A DNA stretch of 64,000 nucleotides from Novosphingobium nitrogenifigens DSM 19370. Its GTDB lineage: Bacteria; Pseudomonadota; Alphaproteobacteria; Sphingomonadales; Sphingomonadaceae. The notes below the pieces were generated by a model. The model did not search any database, was not told where the DNA came from, and was given only the letters and a program-made list of their open reading frames with translations. The translations under genes and the position numbers were made by a program. This document shows, piece by piece, positions 52,906 through 61,694 of the stretch (the first letter of the stretch is position 1; every line of letters starts with the position of its first letter). Where the stretch lies: NCBI RefSeq assembly GCF_000192575.1, contig NZ_GL876933.1, positions 186,001 through 250,000 on the forward strand, written 5' to 3'.

Positions 52906-53418
52906 ATGACATCTTCCGGTTTGATTTCGTTTCGCCTTTTCCGTCGCGCCGTGGCGCCGATGGCGGGTCTGGCCTGTGCACTCGCGCTTTCGCCGACGGT
53001 GGCTGAGGCGCATAGCGTTCCCAATTGCCTTGGTCCCAAGAGCGACACCTGGGTCGTTCTGACCGTTGATGGCGTGCGCAATGGCGAAGGGCAGATCGCG
53101 ACCACGATCTATGCCGACGCGCCCGAACGCTTTCTGGTGAAGAACGGCTCGCTTTATGTGGTGCGCACGCCTGCGGTCGCGGGTTCGACGCGCTATTGCG
53201 TGTTCCTGCCTTCACCCGCGGTCTATGGGATCGCGGTTTACCACGACGAGGACAATTCCGGGACGATCAACCGGTCCGGCGTGCTCGGGATCCCGACCGA
53301 AGGCTTCGGGTTTTCCAACAATCCGCCCACGATCGCGAGTCTGCCGACGTTCCGTTCGGTCCGGATTTCGCTGTCCCGCACCAATCTCGCGACGACCATC
53401 CATCTGAAATACCCCTGA
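52906..53418 (+). CDS. DUF2141 secreted protein
   Basis: 170 residues from the ATG at 52906, chosen so that a normal signal peptide (hydrophobic core, then TVAEA before HSVP, residue 35) starts the protein. The body has the DUF2141 pattern: VLTVDGVRNGEGQIATTIY, then YGIAVYHDEDNSGTINRSG and GIPTEGFGFSNNP. The D-x-N-x-G-x-I/T region is EF-hand-like. The family is extracytoplasmic and unassigned. The 2-hydroxyacid dehydrogenase gene begins about 20 bp later. Confidence 0.85.
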   Translation: MTSSGLISFRLFRRAVAPMAGLACALALSPTVAEAHSVPNCLGPKSDTWVVLTVDGVRNGEGQIATTIYADAPERFLVKNGSLYVVRTPAVAGSTRYCVFLPSPAVYGIAVYHDEDNSGTINRSGVLGIPTEGFGFSNNPPTIASLPTFRSVRISLSRTNLATTIHLKYP

Positions 53419-53440
53419 ACGGGGAAAGGGAGTGATCGGC

Positions 53441-54406
53441 GTGACGGATCTGCAATCCCGGCCCGAAATCGTCGTGCCCGCTCCCTTGCCCCCGTTCACG
53501 CTGACGGCGCTGGAGCGGTTGTTCACGGTCCATCGCCTGTGGGAAGGGATCGAGGACGCTGCGCTTGCACGCGTGCGCGGCATGGCGGCCAGCACTCTGG
53601 CGGGGCCGGTTGGCGAGGATCTGTTCGCGCGGCTGCCTGCTCTCGAGATCATCGCCAATTTCGGCGTCGGCTATGACAATATCGATGTCGCCGCCGCAGC
53701 CGTGCGCGGCATCGTCGTCACCAACACGGCAGGCGTTCTTGATGAGGAAGTCGCGGATCTGACGATCGGGCTGCTTCTGGCAACATTGCGGCGCATTCCG
53801 GCGGCGGAACGGTTCCTGCGTGATGGACGGTGGAACGAGGGCCCCTTCCCCTTGTCGCCGTCGCTGCGTGGGCGACGCGTGGGCATTCTCGGGCTCGGCG
53901 GGATCGGCAAGGCGGTTGCGCGCAGGCTGGAAGGCTTTGCGGTTCCGATCGCCTATCACGGACGGACCCGGCAAGAGGGGCTTTCCTATCCCTGGTACGC
54001 TTCGGCCGAGGAATTGGCCGAGAACAGTGATGTCCTGATCGTGATCGTTCCCGGGGGCGTCGCGACGCGTCACATGGTCGATGCGCGGGTTCTGACTGCG
54101 CTTGGGCCCGATGGGGTTCTTGTCAACGTTTCACGTGGAACGGTCGTCGATGAAGTGGCTCTCGTTGCGGCACTTGAGAGCGGTACCATCCTTGCCGCAG
54201 GGCTCGACGTGTTCGACCGCGAACCGCATGTGCCCGAAGCCCTGCTTGCGGCCGAAAATGTCGTGCTTTTGCCCCATATCGGCTCGGGCTCGCGTCTGAC
54301 GCGCGAGGCGATGGGGCAATTGATGGTCGACAATCTCGGTGCCTGGTTCGGCGCCCGGCGCGTGTTGACGCCGGTTGCCGAGACCCGGCACCTCATTCCC
54401 GCATAA
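53441..54406 (+). CDS. D-isomer-specific 2-hydroxyacid dehydrogenase
   Basis: 321 residues from a GTG at 53441, placed 8 nt after GGGAG (a GTG at 53432 is also open). The NAD domain has VGILGLGGIGKAVARRL (about 147-163). Catalytic residues are Arg232 in NVSRGTVVDE, Glu261 in DREPHVPE and His279 in LLPHIGSGS. The family includes glyoxylate/hydroxypyruvate reductases and D-lactate-like enzymes. The substrate is undetermined. The NVSRGT codons contain a parS-like sequence (54127-54142). Confidence 0.9.
   Translation: MTDLQSRPEIVVPAPLPPFTLTALERLFTVHRLWEGIEDAALARVRGMAASTLAGPVGEDLFARLPALEIIANFGVGYDNIDVAAAAVRGIVVTNTAGVLDEEVADLTIGLLLATLRRIPAAERFLRDGRWNEGPFPLSPSLRGRRVGILGLGGIGKAVARRLEGFAVPIAYHGRTRQEGLSYPWYASAEELAENSDVLIVIVPGGVATRHMVDARVLTALGPDGVLVNVSRGTVVDEVALVAALESGTILAAGLDVFDREPHVPEALLAAENVVLLPHIGSGSRLTREAMGQLMVDNLGAWFGARRVLTPVAETRHLIPA
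54127..54142. promoter_or_regulatory. parS-like sequence inside the 2-hydroxyacid dehydrogenase gene
   Basis: CGTTTCACGTGGAACG matches the parS 14-bp core except one base and keeps perfect CACGTG. It is 26 kb from the nearest canonical parS, and the residues it encodes (VSRGT) are conserved in the enzyme, so it may be accidental. Confidence 0.35.
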
Positions 54407-54455
54407 GATTGTCGGCGCTGGCGTTCGTTCAGGGGCGTTCGTTCAGGGGGGGCGT

Positions 54456-55217
54456 TCAGGAAAAGAACGCGGGAGTCCCGATATCGGCGAGTGCCTGGGC
54501 AAAGTGCCAAGGCGCCATTTCCTCGGCCAGCGTGTGGAAGCGCGGTTCGTCGACGTCGATCCACCATGCGTCCTCGATGTCGAGCGTCCCTGCCCTGCCC
54601 GCATCGGCGAGGATCTGTACCCCGTTCGACAGCGATCCGGGTTGTCCGGCGGCAATCGCCTCGCGAATGGCCGGGGCCAGTTCCGGCGTGACGAGAAAGG
54701 CGCCGCAATCGACGGCATTGTAGGGGGTGATCGTCTTGCCGATCGAGCGGATCAACCCGGCCTCGTCGGTCTGGACCCAGGTCGCGTCCTCGGGATCAAC
54801 CAGCGGATTGTCGACCCGGCGGTCAATGGCGAGAGTAAGACCGACATTGGGCGAGGATTCCCCGATCAGGCGCGAAAGGATGTCCGCGTCGAACAGGTGG
54901 TCGGCCATCATCAGCAGATAGTTGCCTTCGCACCGGGTCGCCCCTGCAACCACCGAATAGCCGTTGGGTGTCGACCAGTTGGACAGGCGTACCGGTACGA
55001 TCTCAATGCCGAGCCGCTGCGACAGGGTGGCGAGGAAGGCTTCGAGGAGATCGGCTTCATGGCCGGTCACCACCACGACGCGCGTGACGCCTGCCAGCAT
55101 GGCCTGCCGGATCGACAGTTCGATCATCGGCACGCCGCAAATGGGCGTGAGCGGCTTTGACGGCGAAAGCGAGGCGATGCGGCTGCCGTATCCTGCGGCG
55201 ATGATCAACGCGTCCAT
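54456..55217 (-). CDS. Nucleotidyltransferase resembling CTP:inositol-1-phosphate cytidylyltransferase
   Basis: 253 residues from the ATG at 55217 (the open frame reaches 55352, but that passes through a terminator). The NTP-transferase start is LIIAAGYGSRI (4-14) with Lys21 in SPSKPLTPI. The body has STPNGYSVVAGA, LLMMADHLFD, EDATWVQTDEAGLIRSIGK, YNAVDCGAFLVTP and DAWWIDVDEP, in the same order as in archaeal/thermophile enzymes that make CDP-inositol. ino1 and a CDP-alcohol phosphatidyltransferase gene are next to it, which supports the substrate guess. Confidence 0.8.
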   Translation of the reverse strand: MDALIIAAGYGSRIASLSPSKPLTPICGVPMIELSIRQAMLAGVTRVVVVTGHEADLLEAFLATLSQRLGIEIVPVRLSNWSTPNGYSVVAGATRCEGNYLLMMADHLFDADILSRLIGESSPNVGLTLAIDRRVDNPLVDPEDATWVQTDEAGLIRSIGKTITPYNAVDCGAFLVTPELAPAIREAIAAGQPGSLSNGVQILADAGRAGTLDIEDAWWIDVDEPRFHTLAEEMAPWHFAQALADIGTPAFFS

Positions 55218-55306
55218 GCGTGATGGTCTCTCTTCTTGAACTCGATCCCGGCGGGCTGACCTCATCGGGAAATGCCCGGTGTTTCCGGTATTGGGGGCGC
55301 AAGCAG

Positions 55307-55346
55307 AAAAGGGGCGGCGCCAGCTCGTGCTGACGCCGCCCCTTTT
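55307..55346. terminator. Terminator of ino1 (bidirectional form)
   Basis: 13-bp arms AAAAGGGGCGGCG / CGCCGCCCCTTTT, loop CCAGCTCGTGCTGA. It lies 20 bp beyond the ino1 stop, so the downstream cytidylyltransferase gene needs read-through or its own promoter. Confidence 0.88.
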
Positions 55347-55366
55347 GCGCATCTGCTGCGAATACC

Positions 55367-56467
55367 TTACTCGGCGGCGATTGCCGGTTCGGTGATGTAT
55401 TCGTCGACCAGCTGAGCCGCGACGTCGTCGCTGAACTGCTGCGGCGGGTGCTTGCAGAAGTAGGCCGACGGGCCAACCAGCGCACCGCCTTCACCGCGAT
55501 CGAGCGCAACCTTGCAGCAACGGATCGCGTCCATGACGCAAGCCGCCGAGTTCGGGCTGTCTTCGACCGAAAGGCGAAGTTCGAGGTTCATCGGGACGTT
55601 GCCCCACTGCGCGCCTTCGAGACGAAGGAAGCACAGCTTGTTGTCCTTCTGCCACGGAACATAGTCCGAGGGACCGACGTGGATGTTTTCGTCGGCAAGA
55701 CGGTGAGCCAGCATCGCCTGCACGGCTTCGGTCTTCGATTCCTTCTTGCTGCCCAGACGCTGACGGTCGAGCATGTTCATGAAATCGGTGTTGCCGCCGG
55801 TGTTGAGCTGATAGGTCTTTTCGACCGTCACGCCGCGCGCGCCGAACAGGCTCGACAGGACACGGTGAACGATCGTCGCACCGACCTGGGCCTTGATGTC
55901 GTCGCCTACGATGGGGATGCGCTTGGCGCGGAAACGGGCTTCCCATTCCGGCGTGCTGGCGATGAACACGGGCATGCAGTTAACCACTGCAACCCCGGCT
56001 TCGAGCGCGCATTCCATGTAGAATTCGGTCGCTTCCTGCGAACCGACGGGCAGGAAGTTGAGCAGCACTTCGGCGCCCGATTCCTTGAGCGCGGCAATGA
56101 TGCCTTCCTTGGTGGCTTCGGGAGCATCGGCGACGATGAACCCGCGATCACCCATTCCGGTCATGTGATCGGCAACCCCGTCGAGGATGCGACCCATGAT
56201 GACCTTGCCGCCCGTCTGGGGAACATCGGGATGGAAGACGGCGGTGCAGTTCGGGCCGGCGAAGATCGCCTCGCCGATATCCTTGCCCACCTTGCGCGCG
56301 TCGACATCGATGCCGAGCACGAAATCGACGTCACCAGCCCCGTATCCTCCGATACGGTCGTGGATCAGCCCCCCAGCCGAATTGTTCTGTCGATAGAAAT
56401 AGACCCCCTGGACAAGCGAGCTGGCGCAGTTGCCTACGCCGATCACCGCGACCTTGATTGGCTTCAT
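55367..56467 (-). CDS. ino1: myo-Inositol-3-phosphate synthase
   Basis: Converts glucose-6-phosphate to inositol-3-phosphate with NAD. The 366-residue length and sequence fit the archaeal/actinobacterial short type. Motifs: VAVIGVGNCASSLVQGVYFY at the start (NAD-binding), VDFVLGIDVDARKVG, LLNFLPVGSQEATEFYMECA, and NTGGNTDFMNM near the C-terminal half. A TTGACA lies about 100 bp upstream but its -10 is weak. It is divergent from the CDP-alcohol phosphatidyltransferase gene. Confidence 0.95.
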   Translation of the reverse strand: MKPIKVAVIGVGNCASSLVQGVYFYRQNNSAGGLIHDRIGGYGAGDVDFVLGIDVDARKVGKDIGEAIFAGPNCTAVFHPDVPQTGGKVIMGRILDGVADHMTGMGDRGFIVADAPEATKEGIIAALKESGAEVLLNFLPVGSQEATEFYMECALEAGVAVVNCMPVFIASTPEWEARFRAKRIPIVGDDIKAQVGATIVHRVLSSLFGARGVTVEKTYQLNTGGNTDFMNMLDRQRLGSKKESKTEAVQAMLAHRLADENIHVGPSDYVPWQKDNKLCFLRLEGAQWGNVPMNLELRLSVEDSPNSAACVMDAIRCCKVALDRGEGGALVGPSAYFCKHPPQQFSDDVAAQLVDEYITEPAIAAE

Positions 56468-56686
56468 CTATTCACGTCCCTTAAGACCGGCATTCCACGC
56501 GAACGCCCGTCATGAAAGTGCCTTAGTTTGCAGAATTATGGCGGATTGCAAGCGGAATCCCCCATTTGTCAAGCTGCAGCGCACAAAGCCGGTGGGTTTT
56601 AATGCACAGTGGCGTCGGCGCGAAACCCGTCCTATGGCACCGGGATCCGGACCGAAACCCCTGTCTGCACCATGCGGGCCGGGAAT

Positions 56687-57634
56687 ATGAAAAAAGAGCA
56701 TACGACGATGGCGACAGCGACCCGGGAAAGGCCGCGGCGACCGCGCGAATTGCAGGATTCGCTCAATTACTATCTCTATCACCCGCTCGCCTGGCAGCTT
56801 GCCCGCGCGCTTGCGCCGACTCCGATCACGCCGAACATGGTCTCGGTCGTGGGCGGGCTGTTCGTCGTGGCGGCAGGGATCGTCTATTTCGCAGGTGCGA
56901 GCTGGGGTCTCGTCTGGCCCTGGGGGGCCTTGCTCGGCATGGTCCTGCACATGACCTGGCACGTCGTTGACGGTGCTGACGGGGATCTCGCGCGCCTGAC
57001 CGGGCGGACGAGCCCGATGGGCGAGCTGGTCGACGGCATTTGCGACTATGCGGGCCACGTCGCGCTCTATATCCTGCTCGTCTTCGTGCTCGGGCCGAAG
57101 ATCGGCTATGGCTGGGCTTGGTTCTGGGCCCTGTTCGCCGGGGCGAGCCATGTCGCGCAGGCCAACTTCGTCGAAGTGCAGCGGCGGTTCTACCAGTACT
57201 GGACCTATGGGGTTCCCTGGCTCAACAACGCGACGCAGAACGATGCGGCCCTGTTCAAGGACAAGCGCGGGTTCGCGTGGATCCTTCGCGGGTTCGTGCT
57301 CGGCTATCTGCGCCTTGCCTCGGGCATGAGCCCTTATGCCATGCGGATCGACGCGGCGGTTACCTCGGCCATTGCCGCCGATCGCGCGGGCGACGGCACG
57401 CAATTGGCACGGCTGCGCGCCGAAGTGCAGCGCGAGCAGCGTCCGTTGCTGTTCATGCTGAAATTCCTCGGCCCCAATCCCCGCGCGATCGTGCTCGGGA
57501 TCGCCATGCTGCTCGGCAGCCCCTTGTGGTACTTCGTCTATCAGTCGCTGGCGCTCAACGCCCTGCTCGTCCTTGCCGTGAAGCGCGAGGATGCCGCCGC
57601 CCAGCGCGTGGTGGCGCGTCTAGGCCTGGACTGA
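56687..57634 (+). CDS. CDP-alcohol phosphatidyltransferase family membrane enzyme
   Basis: 315 residues from the ATG at 56687 (56708 is also possible). The complete CAPT signature D-x2-D-G-x2-A-R-x8-G-x3-D-x3-D is at 95-120 (Asp95, Asp98, Gly112, Asp116, Asp120). Six membrane helices are likely. The family transfers an alcohol phosphate from or to a CDP-activated group. With ino1 and the cytidylyltransferase beside it, an inositol phosphate or inositol-lipid synthase is the best guess, as in DIPP synthase of thermophiles. Its last 15 bp overlap the convergent MFS gene. Confidence 0.85.
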   Translation: MKKEHTTMATATRERPRRPRELQDSLNYYLYHPLAWQLARALAPTPITPNMVSVVGGLFVVAAGIVYFAGASWGLVWPWGALLGMVLHMTWHVVDGADGDLARLTGRTSPMGELVDGICDYAGHVALYILLVFVLGPKIGYGWAWFWALFAGASHVAQANFVEVQRRFYQYWTYGVPWLNNATQNDAALFKDKRGFAWILRGFVLGYLRLASGMSPYAMRIDAAVTSAIAADRAGDGTQLARLRAEVQREQRPLLFMLKFLGPNPRAIVLGIAMLLGSPLWYFVYQSLALNALLVLAVKREDAAAQRVVARLGLD

Positions 57635-59044
57635 GCGCCGTTCGGCAAGGAACAGCGCAAGGACGCCGAGCGCGAGCATTTCGATGACGGTCCAGACCAT
57701 CCACGAGGAATGGTTGTAGAGCCAGACGCCGATGGCCGGCGAGACGATATAGGCCGAGCCGTTGACCGCCGCGACGATCCCTGCGGCCTGTCCCTGCTCG
57801 GCCGGACCGACGGCAAGGCTTGCTCCGGCGGTAAAGCCGGGCCGGAACAGGCCGAAGCCGAGCGAACAGACCGCAAAGCCGGTGGCAATGGAATGGAGGT
57901 CGTGGCCCAGCGCCACGACCAGGGCTCCGACTGCGGCCAGAGCCATCCCGGCCATCGTCGAAGGGCGCGGCCCCAGTCCGAGCAAGGGAATGAGCCCCCA
58001 TTGTGCAAGCAGGGTCGCAATGGCGCCGCACATCAGCACAAGCCCGATCGGTCCGGCCGCCAGATCGGGCTGATGACGCAGGCCTAGCCGGTCGAGCAGG
58101 AGGAAGCCGACCACGCCCAGCAGGATCGACTGCGCCTGTCCCCCCATCGTTCCGGCAATGAGCCATCGGCGCAGCCGCGGATCGCTCCAGCGCAAGTGGC
58201 GGGGCGAAGGGGCGACGTCGGGATGCGCGACCGGGCCGGGATCGCCAAAGCCGTGGTCGGGACCATGAGGCCCGATCGCCTCGTTCCCGGGACTGTCGTC
58301 GGGAAGCCTCCAGCGCAAGAGCGCGAACACGATGAGCGCGCCCGCCGTGAAGGCCGCGAACGGGCCGATCAGGCCCAGTCCCGGCAGGATCAGCAGCGGG
58401 GCGAGCGCGGGTCCAAGGACAGTGCCGAGCCCGAAACTCGACGCGACCATCGACAAGGCGCGCGTTCGTTCGTCCGGCCCGGTGCGGGCCGCGACATAGG
58501 CCTGCACGGCCGGAGGGGCTGCCGATCCGAAGGTGCCATAGATCGACCGGGCCAGAGCAAAGAGCAGGATCGCGCTGATCCCGCTGACCATGCCTTTCAG
58601 CCCGGCGAGCAGGGCAACACCGCAAAGTCCGAACGACAGCGAAAAGGCGCAAAGCCCCAGGGCCATCATCGCCTTGCGCCCGAACCGGTCGGATCGACGC
58701 GCCCAGAACGGCGCCATCAGCATCCACAGCAAGGCTGACCATGAATAAGCGAGGCTGACCCAGACATCGGGGATTCGCAGATGCGTGCCGATCGAGGGCA
58801 TGACCGATTGCATCGCGGTATTGCCCGCCGCCGTTGTCAGCATGACCGCGAACAGCAGGGCCATGCGTCCGGGCGGAAGAGAGTGCGCGAGGGTGGTGCG
58901 TGCAGCAATGGAGCCCGAAGGAAGGGAGTTTGGGCCGTATTGTGCAGCGGTTGGGTGCGGTATAGATTCCGCGCCATCTTCTGCGGTTTCCCGTTCCCGG
59001 GACCGGCTCCTGACGGCGAGGCCGTTCATGTGTGGTTCGTTCAT
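57620..59044 (-). CDS. MFS transporter
   Basis: 474 residues from the ATG at 59044 (59029 is an alternative; the open frame beyond looks non-coding). A disordered ~55-residue N-terminus is followed by about 12 membrane helices. The family motif is WARRSDRFGRKAMMALG after helix 2, and an unusually long, His/Pro/Asp-rich cytoplasmic loop (GNEAIGPHGPDHGFGDPGP) divides the halves. The substrate cannot be inferred. Its 3' end overlaps that of the convergent CDP-alcohol phosphatidyltransferase gene by 15 bp. Confidence 0.85.
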   Translation of the reverse strand: MNEPHMNGLAVRSRSRERETAEDGAESIPHPTAAQYGPNSLPSGSIAARTTLAHSLPPGRMALLFAVMLTTAAGNTAMQSVMPSIGTHLRIPDVWVSLAYSWSALLWMLMAPFWARRSDRFGRKAMMALGLCAFSLSFGLCGVALLAGLKGMVSGISAILLFALARSIYGTFGSAAPPAVQAYVAARTGPDERTRALSMVASSFGLGTVLGPALAPLLILPGLGLIGPFAAFTAGALIVFALLRWRLPDDSPGNEAIGPHGPDHGFGDPGPVAHPDVAPSPRHLRWSDPRLRRWLIAGTMGGQAQSILLGVVGFLLLDRLGLRHQPDLAAGPIGLVLMCGAIATLLAQWGLIPLLGLGPRPSTMAGMALAAVGALVVALGHDLHSIATGFAVCSLGFGLFRPGFTAGASLAVGPAEQGQAAGIVAAVNGSAYIVSPAIGVWLYNHSSWMVWTVIEMLALGVLALFLAERRSVQA

Positions 59045-59207
59045 TGGCCGCTTCGCTCTCCCCGAGGCCTTATCGGAGCTTTTTTGGTTGCGTTCTGCAA
59101 CTGGATTATTCGTCCGGGTATGATGGCGGCGCGGCGCTTGCAATGCTACGCGGTTTTTGCAACCCGTCATGACTTTAAAGCATAACGAGCAAAGGTATCC
59201 ATCGCCG

Positions 59208-59834
59208 ATGTCGTCGACTGAACTTGCCCAGGACCCGTTGCCCGCTCGCTTCATGCGCAAGGCGCGGCGCCTGATCGGCCCTACCGGATTGTTCTTGAAG
59301 GGATTTGTGAAGCATCCGGTGATGGTCGGCGCGGTGGTGCCTTCCTCGGCGCGGACGATCCGCCGCGTCCTGTCGCGGGTCGATTGGGACAATTGCCAGG
59401 TCTTTGTCGAATATGGCCCCGGCGTCGGCACGTTCTGCCGCCCGGTGCTCGATCGCCTGCGCCGTGACGGCAAGCTGATCGTGATCGACACCAATCCCGA
59501 CTTCATCGCCTATCTCAAGCGGACGATCGTCGACCACCGGTTCAGCGCGGTTCACGGGTCGGCGGCCGATGTCGAGGCGATCGTTGCCGCGCACGGGTTC
59601 GAGCATGCCGACTATGTCCTGTCGGGATTGCCGTTCACCACGTTGCCGCCCGGCGTCGGACCAGCGATCATGGCCGCGACCCGTCGCGTGCTGCGTCCGG
59701 GCGGGGCGTTTCTGGTCTATCAGTACACGGCGCGCGCGCGGGCCTTGATGAGCCGCTATTTCCCCCGCATCGACAAGGGGTTCGAGCCGATCAACATTCC
59801 CCCTTGCGTGATCAGCTGGGGGTACAAGGACTGA
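59208..59834 (+). CDS. PmtA-like class I methyltransferase
   Basis: 208 residues from the ATG at 59208 (59169 or a TTG at 59157 would extend it; none has a good ribosome site). The motif FLKGFVKHPVMVGAVVPSS precedes the SAM motif VEYGPGVGTFC (about 68-78). LSGLPFTTLPPGV is the PmtA/KsgA-like post-motif IV. Relatives include phospholipid N-methyltransferase (PmtA), so phosphatidylethanolamine methylation is plausible, though related proteins methylate other amines. Confidence 0.78.
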   Translation: MSSTELAQDPLPARFMRKARRLIGPTGLFLKGFVKHPVMVGAVVPSSARTIRRVLSRVDWDNCQVFVEYGPGVGTFCRPVLDRLRRDGKLIVIDTNPDFIAYLKRTIVDHRFSAVHGSAADVEAIVAAHGFEHADYVLSGLPFTTLPPGVGPAIMAATRRVLRPGGAFLVYQYTARARALMSRYFPRIDKGFEPINIPPCVISWGYKD

Positions 59835-59848
59835 TCCCGATTACCGCT

Positions 59849-59885
59849 GACTGGAAATTCCGGCGCCTTTGCGGAATTTCCAGTC
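59849..59885. terminator. Hairpin between the PmtA-like gene and the convergent membrane protein gene
   Basis: Perfect 14-bp arms GACTGGAAATTCCG / CGGAATTTCCAGTC, loop of 9 nt. There is no T-run. Confidence 0.7.
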
Positions 59886-59903
59886 GGGGGGCCCGGGGGC
59901 GGA

Positions 59904-60710
59904 TCACTCGAACAGCGAGGCGTCCGACCGGGTGCTCATGCCCAGTTGCTGATAGGTCGAAGCGATCATCGCGGTGAAATAGGTATAGCCGACCGCGAAC
60001 AGCACGCCGACGACCGCTTCCCCGATCAGTTGCGGGGCATCGCCGTTCCCCGCATTGGCCAGAATGACCGTGACGAGGATCGTGACCATCCCATAGATGA
60101 CCATGAACAGGGTCATCGCCGGTCCGAAATAGAGCAGGATGCCCGATACCTCTCGTCGCGTGGCGGCAAGGCTGCCCATGATGGCGCGGATCGGGTTGGA
60201 ATGACGGGCGACGACCATTTCCGGCCCGATCAGCATGATGCGCACCAACGGATAGATCATCGCCAAGAGGCCGACGAAGCCCGCCGCGACCGGGGGCATG
60301 GCAAGGCTCAATGCGCCGACCACAACGACCCAGAGCCCCGACAGGGCCAGCGATGTCAGGATCTGCGACGCCAGATAGCCGGGCAGCAGGCGGAAGCTGC
60401 GCCCGATGGCGGCCCCGACGGTCGGCCGGTCACGATCGAGCATGACCACCAGCATGGTGAGATAGCCGATCAGCATCGGTAGCGAGATCAGCAGCAGGAC
60501 CGGGGCTGCGCTCGCATAGAACTTGGTGAAAGCCTGAGCCATCTGCTGTTCGGTCATGCCGCTCGCCATGTCCGGCTTGGGCAGTGCGAGCGTGCCGATG
60601 AGGCCCGGCAGCAGGTAGAAGACACCGGCGATGGCGACAAGCACGTCGCGATTGGCAGAAACCACGCGCCTTGCGCTCTGCCATGCGGCGCTGCTGTCCA
60701 AAGTGGCCAC
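59904..60710 (-). CDS. Multi-pass membrane protein of unknown function
   Basis: 268 residues from a GTG at 60710. Upstream codons to an ATG at 60749 or 60818 are possible but read as leader. About six membrane helices: VLVAIAGVFYLLPGLIGTLA, LLLISLPMLIGYLTMLVVML, then helices with VGALSLAMPP and FVGLLAMIYPLVRI, and a C-terminal pair. The pattern resembles glycerophosphoryl diester phosphodiesterase membrane-domain or DUF-type proteins, but no catalytic site is visible. It is divergent from lipB. Confidence 0.7.
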   Translation of the reverse strand: MATLDSSAAWQSARRVVSANRDVLVAIAGVFYLLPGLIGTLALPKPDMASGMTEQQMAQAFTKFYASAAPVLLLISLPMLIGYLTMLVVMLDRDRPTVGAAIGRSFRLLPGYLASQILTSLALSGLWVVVVGALSLAMPPVAAGFVGLLAMIYPLVRIMLIGPEMVVARHSNPIRAIMGSLAATRREVSGILLYFGPAMTLFMVIYGMVTILVTVILANAGNGDAPQLIGEAVVGVLFAVGYTYFTAMIASTYQQLGMSTRSDASLFE

Positions 60711-60970
60711 GTTTATATGTACCTCGCTTCCCGTAGGAGCCTGCCCCATTCGACCGGCTCGTGACGTATCCGCAAATTCCGGTGCGGCCCTTTTCCCCCA
60801 TCCGGTCGTTGACGGCATGGGAACTCTTCTTCGACTCTAAAACAATGGGCCGACCGGAGGGAACCGGTTTTCGTGATCCGGGCGCGCAAATGGCGTAAAA
60901 TTGCAGGGGGTAACGGGGCGCAGGGCGCAGCCCCCTTGCACATGGCGCCCCGTGGGGCCAAGTGCCGGAC

Positions 60971-61648
60971 ATGACCGATACGCTTCTCCCGATTGCGAGC
61001 GAATCCGACATCGAGATTCTGGCCGAGACACGGCAGGTGCCCTATCGCGAGGCGCTCGAGACTATGACCGAGCGCAACACGGCGATTGCCGAAGGCCGCG
61101 CGCGCGAACTGATCTGGCTGCTCGAACATGCCCCGGTCTATACCGCCGGGACCAGTGCCGCCCGCGAGGAGCTGCTCGACCCCCGGTTCGATGTGGTCGA
61201 GGCGGGGCGCGGCGGGCGTTATACCTATCATGGTCCGGGGCAGCGGGTCGGCTATCTCATGCTCGACTTGCGCAAGCGGGCGCGTGACGTGCGCGGTTTC
61301 GTCCATGCGGTCGAAGGCTGGGTTATCGACACGCTCGGTGATTTCGGCGTCGAATGCTGGCGTGCGCCGGGCCGGGTCGGCATCTGGACGAATGGCCGCG
61401 ATGGGACCGAGGCCAAGATCGGTGCCATCGGCATCCGCATCCGGCGTTGGGTGACGATGCACGGGTTTGCGGTCAACCTGTCGCCGGACCTGTCGCATTT
61501 CGGCGGGATTGTGCCTTGCGGCATTGCCGATCATGGCGTCACCAGTCTTGCCGATCTGGGGCTGGAGGTTGCGGCCGAGACGTGGGACAAGGCCTTGCTG
61601 GCGCGGCTGCCGCAATTCCTTGCCCAGCTCGATAAGCCCTGTCCATGA
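60971..61648 (+). CDS. lipB: Lipoyl(octanoyl) transferase
   Basis: Moves octanoate from acyl carrier protein to lipoyl domains. It is 225 residues from the ATG at 60971 (a GTG at 60962 would add three). Motifs are [20 protein letters not shown] (79-98), the AKIGAIGIR segment with Lys149, and [16 protein letters not shown] with catalytic Cys183. The gap to the divergent membrane-protein gene is 260 bp. A lipoprotein gene starts 46 bp later. Confidence 0.95.
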   Translation: MTDTLLPIASESDIEILAETRQVPYREALETMTERNTAIAEGRARELIWLLEHAPVYTAGTSAAREELLDPRFDVVEAGRGGRYTYHGPGQRVGYLMLDLRKRARDVRGFVHAVEGWVIDTLGDFGVECWRAPGRVGIWTNGRDGTEAKIGAIGIRIRRWVTMHGFAVNLSPDLSHFGGIVPCGIADHGVTSLADLGLEVAAETWDKALLARLPQFLAQLDKPCP

Positions 61649-61694
61649 AGTTGCGCCCCAGATGGTGCGCCCCTTTCCCGAAAAAGCGAATCCG

